DNA of 64,000 nt, from positions 14,935,001-14,999,000 of the forward strand of contig NC_062983.1 in the NCBI RefSeq assembly GCF_023078275.1, read 5' to 3'. This DNA comes from Leguminivora glycinivorella. Lineage: Eukaryota > Arthropoda > Insecta > Lepidoptera > Tortricidae. The translations under genes and the position numbers were made by a program. The notes below the pieces were generated by a model that had not been told where the DNA came from, ran no database searches, and saw nothing but the letters and a program-made list of their open reading frames with translations. Position 1 is the first letter of the stretch, and every line of letters starts with the position of its first letter. Positions 56,384-64,000 of the stretch are shown here, one piece after another.

Positions 56384-56934
56384 GAAAAACTACTGAACCT
56401 ATCAAGTTCAAAACAATTTTCCTAGAAAGTCTTTATAAAGTTCTACTTTTGTGATTTTTTTTTTCATATTTTTCATTTGGTTCAAAAGTTAGAGGGGGGG
56501 ACACACTTTTTTTCCTTTAGGAGCGATTATTTCCGAAAATATTAATATTATCAAAAAACGATTTTAGTAAACTCTTATTCATTTTTAAATACCTATCCAA
56601 CAATATATCACACGTTGGGGTTGGAATGAAAAAAAAATCTGTCCCCACTTTATATGTAGGGGGGGTACCCTAACAAAACATTTTTTTTTTTTTTCACTTT
56701 TTATTTTACCACTTTGTCGGCGTGATTGATATACATATTGGTACCAAATTTCAGCTTTCTAGTGCTAACGGTTACTGAGATTATCCGCGAACGGACGGAC
56801 GGACGGACGGACGGACGGACGGACGGACGGACGGACGGACGGACGGACGGACGGACGGACGGACGGACGGACGGACGGACGGGCGGACGGACAGACAAAC
56901 ATGGCGAAACTATAAGACTACGGAACCCTAAAAA
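56384..56934 (+). repeat. Repeat B, copy 4, 5'-truncated
   Basis: Starts inside the family at 'aaaaactactgaacctatc' and reaches 'acggaaccctaaaaa'. The GGAC array (56793-56892) is the longest of the four copies. It abuts the right end of the THAP-bearing element. Confidence 0.88.
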
Positions 56935-57418
56935 TGAACCTTAAGTGTCCAAATTGCCTTTTTCATATCTAAGTAAATTGTAAATTTCATCGACATCGCA
57001 ATAATAGCCGTATTAAAAAAAAATGTAATTAAGTATGCAAATGTGTCAGAAAAAAATGTGATAGATATTTACCGATATTTTCCGCTACCTACTGTACATT
57101 ACAATCGCGAAAATAACGAAGTTTCTAGTAAAAATAAATATTTAAGTCGCTGACATTCAAAAGACTCGTCTGTCACGCTGTCACGTCAGGTAGGTAGACA
57201 TCGGAGGCAGAAACCCATCCCTCTTTCAGCCCCGATAGAAAATGCGTAATGAGATATACCTGTTTTTCTTTATTTTAGAATACCGTAACTCCCACGGGAA
57301 CAAATTACAGGTCCTTGTCCCTCATTACCTAAATGAAATAAGTGATTTTCAGAGGAAGTTTCTACGTTGCAATATTTATTTGAAAACATGCTTCAATGAG
57401 CTTACAGAAAATCTTATG
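56935..57418. other. Unassigned
   Basis: No recognised feature. Confidence 0.4.
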
Positions 57419-57420
57419 TA

Positions 57421-57551
57421 CAGTCAACAACACAGCTGTGAATACAGACAAAGTTCCAAATATATGTATACACACCTTAATGTACAGGCAATAAAGTTCT
57501 GTATACATATTTTTGGCACTTTGTCTGTATTCACAGCTGTGTTGTTGACTG
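57421..57551. mobile_element. 131-bp TA-flanked hairpin (CAGTCAACAACACAGC ends)
   Basis: Arms 'cagtcaacaacacagctgtg' and its inverse extend for about 45 bp; TA at 57419-57420 and 57552-57553. Only the first bases are shared with the 2144 family. Confidence 0.85.
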
Positions 57552-57616
57552 TACCATGTCACTTAGAATTAAATACAATAGGTACTTACGAAGAAGTAGT
57601 ATTGTTTTTTTTTTTA

Positions 57617-57838
57617 CAGGACATTCTTACACAGATTGACTGAGGCCCACGGTAAGCTCAAGAAGGGCTTGTGACGATAAATATAATTTACAAATACTTA
57701 TATATTACATAGAAAACAGCCATGACTCAGGAACAAATATCTGTGCTCATCACACAAATAAATGCCCTTACCGGGATTCGAACCCAGGACCGCGGCGCAG
57801 CAGGCAGGGTCACTACCGACTGCGCCAGACCGGTCGTT
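57617..57838 (-). mobile_element. tRNA-derived SINE, copy 1
   Basis: On the minus strand the head has box A TGGCGCAGTCGG (57816-57827) and box B GGTTCGAATCC (57774-57784), the internal RNA polymerase III promoter. The body continues 'gggcatttatttgtgtgat', 'ctgagtcatggctg' and ends 'caatctgtgtaagaatgtc'. This is a SINE family I know from many Lepidoptera. It depends on LINE machinery. It has no CDS. Confidence 0.9.
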
Positions 57839-57848
57839 ATATATTATT

Positions 57849-58075
57849 ACTAGTTTTTGTCCGCGGCTCCGCTCGCGTTGAATACGAAAATTGAGACAAG
57901 AAGATTCTTAGAGAAGTGGGGGGTTAGACAAGGGCAAAAAGTAGCATATGTCAGTCTCCATCCCTTCAACTATCTCCACATAAAAAATCACGTCAATTCG
58001 TCGCTCCGTTTTGCCGTGAAAGACGGACAAACAAACAGACACACACACTTTGCCATTTATAATATTAGTATGGAT
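57849..58075 (-). repeat. Repeat G, copy 3
   Basis: Reverse copy from 'actagtttttgtccgcggc' to 'aatattagtatgga'. Confidence 0.87.
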
Positions 58076-58278
58076 ATGGATATTATATTATTAGTAACAC
58101 ATACATTTATTTACATAAAGACAGAATAATAATTAAACATTAGGATTAGGCGATTTATATAATTTATTATTTCCCTTCAACACGTAAGAATTATCGTCGG
58201 TGTAGGTTTTACATTTGTAATAATATTTAGTGGGCCTTATGGAAATAGAGCGTGAGGGATTTATTTATTTATTATTTA

Positions 58279-58454
58279 CTAGCTTTAGCCTGCGGCTTCG
58301 CTCGCGTTAGAAAGAGACAAATAGTAGCCTATGTCACTCTCCATTCCTTCAACTATATCCACTTAAAAAATCACGTCAATTCGTCGCTCCGTTTTGCCGT
58401 GAAAGACGGACAAACAAACAGTCACACACACTTTCCCATTTAATATTAGTATGG
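58279..58454 (-). repeat. Repeat G, copy 4
   Basis: Reverse copy, same orientation as copy 3 and 200 bp from it; 'ctagctttagcctgcggc' to 'atttaatattagtatgga'. Confidence 0.87.
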
Positions 58455-58852
58455 AAGTATGGATTTTAGGACGGCCGAGAAGTGAAGTTTTGAAGTTTTA
58501 GTAGGGGTGCAAAGTCAACTTTTGGAACCACTGATGGAGACAATAATGCGTATCACATCTCTGATAGAAAAGACGTTTGTTTTACGGTTCTCAATATCCT
58601 TGTATGCCAGGAATCGTAAAACTCCGTGACAATATTGCACAGATTGCTACTATTAACGGTAGCAACTCTGCTACTTTACTTCGAAATATAACAAAGTAGA
58701 AAATTCACTGTGCCAACGAATCAAGTCGGCTTGAAAACACTCAAATAAAATAAGTAAAAGTAAATTTTACTTGTTTGTTTAAATTCAATTTATTTCGTAA
58801 ACAGGTAGAAGACACCCTTCTGTCACATAAGCTTTCCCTCGTATTTTTACGG
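58455..58852. other. Unassigned
   Basis: No recognised feature. Confidence 0.4.
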
Positions 58853-59290
58853 AATAGTTATATGTTATACAAGGGGGCAAAGTTGTATTTTAACGCCGAG
58901 TGTGAAATTGAAAAACGAGCAAGTGAATGGATTCTATAGTTGAACCACGAGCGAAGCGAGTGGTTCGAGAATAGAATCCTGAACTTGCGAGTTTTTTGAC
59001 ACACGAGAAGTAAAATACATTTGCACCCGAGTGTAACACAAAACTTTTCCCCTCACTATAGCGAGGAAACTACAACGCAAAAAATGCGTTTATCACTGCT
59101 TTCAGTAGTTCCACAGGTGGTAAATCATGTTTATTACTAGATTCACCTACTTTTATCAATTTTAAAACAGTTAATTTGACTTTATTCAAGGTCAAATTAC
59201 TTTACCCACTAGTGGATAAAATGCATTTTAACCCGCTGGTATTAAAGGACAAAACACGTGTTTCTGAGCTAGTGAGGGGAAAACGTCTGT
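58853..59290. repeat. Interspersed repeat I, copy 1
   Basis: It starts 'gttatacaagggggcaaag' and has the palindrome 'ccacgagcgaagcgagtgg', then 'tcccctcactatagcgagg', ending 'gagctagtgaggggaaaa'. Positions 59038-59065 equal 55032-55059 in reverse (28 bases), inside the THAP remnant. Copy 2 follows at 59571. Confidence 0.85.
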
Positions 59291-59570
59291 ATTTGTCATG
59301 CTAGTTCAGTCAGTGTCATTAAGCCCGGATGATGGGAGAAATTATGTGTTGACATCTCAATAGTGCGAGGAAACACATTTTATAAGTCGATCAAATGTCG
59401 ATAAAAAGCACGATGTACTCGACCACCATTACGAAATAAATAAAAAAATTGGTAGTTGTAAAAAATTTTAAAAAGAGCTGTTTGTATTTTTTTTTTCAAT
59501 GTCAGATAGCGGTTGTTTATAATTGCGATAAACAAATAGGATAAGAAAGAGGTTTTGTAAGTTATGAGAA
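59291..59570. other. Unassigned spacer between repeat I copies
   Basis: No recognised feature. Confidence 0.4.
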
Positions 59571-59986
59571 ATAGTTATTTGTTATACAAGGGGGCAAAGT
59601 TGTATTTTAACGCCGAGTGTGGAATTGAAAAACGAGCAAGTGAAAGGATTTTATAGTTGAACCACGAGCGAAGCGAGTGGTTCGAGAATAGAATCCTGAA
59701 CTTGCGAGTTTTTTAACATACCAGAAGTAAAATACAAAACTTTTCCCCTCACTATAGCGACGAAACTACAACGCAAAAAATGCGTTTATCACTGCTTCCA
59801 GTAGTTCCACAGGTGGTAAATCATCTTTATTACTAGATTCACCTACTTTTATCAATTTTAAAGCAGTTAATTTGACTTTATTCAGGGTCAAATTACTTTA
59901 CCCACTAGTGGATAAAATGCGTTTTTACTCGCTGGTAGTAAAGGACAAAACACGTGTTTCCGAGCTAGTGAGGGGAAAAGTATCTT
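59571..59986. repeat. Interspersed repeat I, copy 2
   Basis: Same order and orientation as copy 1, lacking about 20 bases in the middle ('aatacatttgcacccgag' part). The two copies are about 720 bp apart and very similar. Confidence 0.85.
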
Positions 59987-60462
59987 TTTAGAACTGTCAC
60001 TCTTATTTTATTATTATAATCATTCCCGTGACCCGTACGTAGACTATTGAATGATTATTATAGTATGTAATTAGTTTACTGAAATAATAAATAATAAGCT
60101 TACCTAGGTGTTACCTGATGTAACATTATGTAACAATATGACATGTAAGATAATAACTATAATAAAGATCAATAAATTTCTGATTCAAAAATTATTCGTA
60201 TGGATGTCGATAAAATAGTCGATATTTAATTAAGCACTTTGCATTACGTCTTGTACTGAGACTGACTGAAAGAGCACGCCACGTTCGTAAGTTTCCGTAA
60301 GAATATGATATGAAGGAAAATCTTTTCTCACTACATCTGTACCTCCGTCCAAATTAACTCCTACCTCACAATACCAGTATTACCTACGCTTCTAAAAATA
60401 AACAAACACAGTTATATGTAAAGCCAATATAAGTCAAATTGCCTACGAGTATTTGGTGCACA
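59987..60462. other. Unassigned
   Basis: No recognised feature. Confidence 0.4.
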
Positions 60463-60640
60463 GATGTCATATATACCATAGATCAAGCAAACGTATCTTC
60501 TTAGCGTGTCAAATGAACTCAGTGAAATCCACTGAGTTGTCCGTCTTTAATCGCAGCTTGCAGCTTTCGGGCGTCAATTTTTGTAAGTTGAAGTCAATCA
60601 AAACATAAAAAATGCCTCGTTACGTGATATTCAATTGCAA
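60463..60640 (-). repeat. Interspersed repeat L, copy 2 (uninterrupted)
   Basis: Reverse complement of 118-220 plus 339-390 without the central insertion. It lacks coding content. Confidence 0.65.
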
Positions 60641-61071
60641 CAACACAAAAATTATGAACAATCAAGAGCCTGAGACATATTTAAAATTACAGGCAAGAAA
60701 CAACTTCAGTACAAAATTTGACACGCTCGGCCCCTATACAAATAGATGAACTTGTTTCTTCTATATAAATAAAGTTCTGTGATTTGGTGATTTACGACCC
60801 TTCGCCGACTTTCAACTTTTTCGGCATACCTACCGGATAAAACTCGTGCTTGTTGAAAAGGCTGTAACCCCAAAGAGTTAAAAATCAAAAACGACATCCT
60901 ATTTGAACGCATCGTTGCTCAAAAATTACAGCTTGCAGCGCTACGAACGGGTTCTATACAAATATATCTGCACTTTTCACCCAGCACCTGACGTTAGCGT
61001 TGTTTCACCCACATTTTATTTTAAAATTACGTTGCTCCGGTACGATCGCGCCGCCCTTCGCTGACTATACA
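60641..61071. other. Unassigned
   Basis: No recognised feature; an AATAAAG near 60767 has no gene upstream that I can identify. Confidence 0.35.
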
Positions 61072-61253
61072 GAAATGTTACTGCTATCGCCCACAAACAC
61101 TCGACTCAGGCTCCGGTTAAACCAGCTTTACCAGCTGCACGCCTCATAGAAGCTGGGAAAATCCTTAGTAAACACGAAATTGAAGACCTAGTGGCTGAGC
61201 ACTATGTCATAACATCATGGATGAGATTCAAACTCACAAACTCTAGTTACTAG
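61072..61253 (+). CDS. Unrecognised coding-like fragment
   Basis: Open for about 60 codons ending TAG (61251-61253), with protein-like composition including KPALPAARLIEAGKILSKHE and IEDLVAEHYVI. There is no ATG at the start and a stop precedes it, so it would be a partial exon or relic. I do not recognise the family. Confidence 0.25.
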
Positions 61254-61448
61254 GCTGTCATAAGGCAAAAGATGAAGATCGGATTGCGAGTGTACCTGGG
61301 CCATCTAGGTATCGCTGGAGCAACATGGTGGAGATCTGTGTAAAATCTGAGTCAAGATTTGGCGAAAATTCATGAAGAACCGAAAGATGTGGCGCGGTCT
61401 TGTGTCGGAGCCCGGAGGTCACGTCTAACTTTGAGTCACTGTTTAATA

Positions 61449-61588
61449 CGCCAAATGCACAAACGCTCACGATAATATCTGTTTTGTAGCTATCTTTCTC
61501 TATCATTCTTGTGTGTTGACTGTTGGCGCAACAGAGCCAGACTGCATTTCTGTCTGCGTCTAGCGTCGACGATTGCCATTCGGCTACG
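61449..61588. mobile_element. TIR repeat D, diverged copy
   Basis: The right end GCCATTCGGCTACG is intact; the left end is altered ('gccaaatgcacaaacgctc'). The interior has 'gcaacagagccagactgc'. Confidence 0.75.
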
Positions 61589-62035
61589 CCGCGCCGGCTG
61601 AACAGTCTAATTTTGGCCAGTTGAGTGCGAATGGAGGCGAGCGAGTGTCAACCTGCGCGTGCACAAATATAAGTGTCTTTCTTCACCATTACGAGTTGGT
61701 CTGAAAGCTACTGACTGATGACGAGTATCTAAGCATTGGGAATGACTCTGCTGTCGGTACAGTTTTCCGCTTTGCGATTTTTGCTTTCAATGCAGGCAGC
61801 TTTATGCAACGTTTTCAGCAGAGCGGCGAGATATTCCTCGTGATAAATAACTTCGATACCGTACTTGGTTACTATAATCGCTCTCTGAGGCTCCGAGAAT
61901 GATTGCACGGGTAAGAGATACCTACCTGAATTTCCTTCAGTTGAATCTTTTTAAACACATACTTACCCTAGCTAAATAGTTATTGATATCGGCATTGATT
62001 CGGCGCGGGGTTGCTACGTAACAATTAATAAGGAT
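61589..62035. other. Unassigned
   Basis: No recognised gene. Open frames on both strands at 61800-61930 have no domain I know. Confidence 0.35.
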
Positions 62036-62043
62036 ATATTTTG

Positions 62044-62226
62044 GCCCTAGGTCACGCGGCCGCGGTAGGCCTAAGAAGCGCTGGCTGGACGTCGTGACAG
62101 CGGACATGGAAGAGAACAATCTCTCACCTCAGGATGCCGAAGACCGGGCAAAGTGGAGAAGGCTGAGCAGGAAAGCGGACCCTGGCGCTAGGCCGGGAAA
62201 ACGCTAGGTTGAAGAAGAAGAAGAAG
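62044..62226 (+). pseudogene. 5'-truncated LINE, C-terminal stub with GAA tail
   Basis: About 53 codons, open from the 5' junction to TAG (62205-62207), encode a non-LTR C-terminus: GRGRPKKRWLDVV, then AEDRAKWRRL, then a basic end. A GAA trinucleotide tail follows. ATATTTTG is duplicated at 62036-62043 and 62227-62234. The remaining frame is intact, but all catalytic parts are missing. Confidence 0.85.
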
Positions 62227-62234
62227 ATATTTTG

Positions 62235-62828
62235 ATACCTACAGAGGGGTTCTTGCAAAACCAATTTAAAAAAATAGTTAAGTAGTTTTTAAGTAAAGTA
62301 GGTATTTGTACTTGTACTAAACATGAAAATGTACTTTTCTCAAACATGCAATGAAATATTGTCTTTACGTTCCTTAAAATGGGCTGGGAAGTATCGCTTT
62401 TTGGGCGCAACAACTCGAGAGGACTGTAAAGGGATTTCGTATTATTTTTCAGGCCTAGGCCTGCAAAGTAACTTTTTTTTATAAAATATTGTCCTTTAGA
62501 GCATTTTTTTTTTATTTCATTGTATGTTTGAGAAAAGCACTATACATGCCTCGGCGTGAAAACGGATTCCCGGCCTCGTATCCCTATCCGGCCTCGCTCG
62601 CACGCTCGCTCGGCCGTATATACCCACTTGGCCGGAAATCCTAATTTTCCCGGCCTCTGATGTAATGTACTAATGCAAGAAATAAAAGACTTTTTTTATT
62701 TATATTTTGATAAAGGTGGAGACAAGTTAATTCTCATTGGTTGGATTAATAGGTGGTACCGATCATTAGGATTGGCACAACTTGAAATCTGGGTGCACTA
62801 TCTTTGTTAAGATAATTTACCTATTTGT
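62235..62828. other. Unassigned, with a GC-rich repeat-like block
   Basis: About 62565-62660 has inverted 'ttcccggcctc' and 'gaggccgggaa'-type blocks and 'ctcgctcgcacgctcgctcgg'. It resembles a repeat, but there is one copy only. Confidence 0.35.
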
Positions 62829-62829
62829 T

Positions 62830-63531
62830 TAAAGCTAGGAACACACTACGCGGACGTCCGTCGTAAATCGACCGCGGACGGGAATCTGGACAATGGAAAT
62901 ACACATAACCGTGCAAACTATCGGTCGACGGACGCGGACGTGGCCTTGAGCGCACGGACGTCCGATCGAAATCTGGCTCTCTGGATGTTTTGTTCCGTGC
63001 ACACTGATAGGTCGCGGTCGCGGTCGTTTTACGACGGACGTCCGCGTAGTATGTTCCTAGCTTTAAGCTAGGAACACACTACGCGGACGTCCGTCGTGAA
63101 TCGACCGCGGACGGGAATCTGGACAATGAAATTACACATAACCGTGCAAACTATCGGTCGACGGACGTGGACGTGGCCTTGAGCGCACGGACGTCCGATC
63201 GAAATCAGGCTCTCTGGATATTTTGTTCCGTGCACACTGATAGGTCGCGGTCGCGGTCGTTTTACGACGGACGTCCGCGTAGTATGTTCCTAGCTTTAAG
63301 CTAGGAACACACTACGCGGACGTCCGTCGTGAATCGACCGCGGACGGGAATCTGGACAATGAAATTACACATAACCGTGCAAACTATCGGTCGACGGACG
63401 TGGACGTGGCCTTGAGCGCACGGACGTCCGATCGAAATCTGGCTCTCTGGATGTTTTGTTCCGTGCACACTGATAGGTCGCGGTCGCGGTCGTTTTACGA
63501 CGGACGTCCGCGTAGTATGTTCCTAGCTTTA
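62830..63531. mobile_element. Three head-to-tail copies of a 233-bp palindromic MITE
   Basis: AGCTAGGAACACACTACGCG opens units whose 'ctagg' lies at 62835, 63068 and 63301: exact 233-bp spacing. Each unit ends with the inverse (CGCGTAGTATGTTCCTAGCT). Junctions read AGCTTTAAGCT, so neighbours share one TTA. Units differ at very few bases. The long GC-rich frame is a by-product. Confidence 0.92.
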
Positions 63532-63879
63532 TTGACGACCCGACTCTATAAAATATCCGAAAGGTATCTATAGTGCCACGCACTAGAAGGGGACTACAAG
63601 ATTCAACCCTAAACAACTGTCAAACTTCAGTTTTGTACTTTTTTTTTTTTGTAGAACATACCTACCATTATTTATTATGTGCTAAAGTACCAGTAAGGCC
63701 ACACTTAAAAAAACAGAGAAGGAGGGGGCGGCATAAATAGTCCATCCATTGTTCGGCCGCTCCGTGTAACAGGCACAGACAACGGTCTGAGGATGAAAAA
63801 TAAAAAGAAACCCAGCCGTTTATAGGCAGGGTTGCAAGCCGTTGCCACTTTACTGACTTGTTAGGATTATTTGAACTTT
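63532..63879. other. Unassigned
   Basis: No recognised feature. Confidence 0.35.
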
Positions 63880-64000
63880 TGTACAAGGATCACGGGCACG
63901 TACACTCAATTCTGCGCTATGGTGCAGTCGTATGGGGTAAAGTAAAGACAGAAACCATGATGATGCTGCCAGCAGAACTTGGATTCTAGGCATAGGAATT
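63880..64000 (+). pseudogene. Possible Jockey-like LINE fragment at window end
   Basis: About 35 codons read HVHSILRYGAVVWGKVK, matching the conserved HS.LRYG...WG motif downstream of the catalytic domain in Jockey-type reverse transcriptases. In-frame stops follow near 63987, with a similar motif in another frame, so it is broken. It is cut by the window edge. Confidence 0.5.

Noticed and set aside
56701..56944. Arg/Pro/Ser and Thr/Asp/Gly/Arg repeat frames
   Set aside because: They translate the GGAC simple repeat in repeat B.
57774..57838. True tRNA gene
   Set aside because: Boxes A and B are present, but the arms do not form a cloverleaf and a typical SINE body follows.
63365..63616. 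83-codon GC-rich frame
   Set aside because: It lies in the palindromic 233-bp MITE array.

Overview
This is a gene-poor stretch of insect nuclear DNA, most likely from a moth or butterfly. Several interspersed families look like ones I know from lepidopteran genomes: the 'accggccaagagcgtgtcggg' repeat with a GGAC-rich tail, the 'actaatattataaatg...gcgggcaaaagctagt' repeat, a tRNA-derived SINE with typical boxes A and B, and CCTAA-type (TTAGG complement) motifs. The order is inferred from these repeats alone, because no conserved host gene is visible. No rRNA, true tRNA or CRISPR array was found.

Layout. 1-9.9 kb: nested interspersed repeats and TIR mini-elements (MITEs), including a repeat B copy inside a repeat A copy and a short element with target duplication inside another repeat. 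9.92-16.84 kb: a nearly complete, young-looking Ty3/gypsy-type LTR retrotransposon with one long gag-pol frame, a tRNA-Lys-type primer site and a 4-bp target duplication; it has a late frameshift and an abnormal 3' LTR. 17-28 kb: dispersed MITEs, LINE stubs, a SINE, and two small coding-like pieces (a SAP-like exon at 22.88 kb and an acidic frame at 23.78 kb). 28.9-34.8 kb: a contiguous repeat domain made of a 3.5-kb foldback element, about 650 bp of a CCCTAT hexamer array, and four copies of a roughly 449-bp tandem repeat. 35-53 kb: more MITEs, a second foldback-like element at 38.3-40.2 kb and several LINE 3' ends. 54.2-56.4 kb: a 2.1-kb element with exact 30-bp inverted ends enclosing a spliced remnant of a THAP zinc-finger domain. 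56.4-64 kb: repeats, a SINE, a LINE stub and three head-to-tail copies of a 233-bp palindromic element.

The genes do not form a pathway. Nearly everything recognisable is, or comes from, mobile DNA: LTR retrotransposon machinery, 5'-truncated LINE C-termini, a SINE dependent on LINE machinery, and non-autonomous DNA transposons whose ends (TA flanks with CAGTC; 7-8-bp duplications) suggest Tc1/mariner-like and hAT-like transposases acting in trans.

The most unusual objects are the THAP-bearing TIR element, the large foldback element with about 370-bp internal units, and a set of TA-flanked hairpins that share only their outermost bases. All family names beyond these motifs are inference; no database search was possible. 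Coordinates of repeat edges are generally good to a few bases where inverted ends or target duplications are visible, and to about 10-20 bases otherwise.
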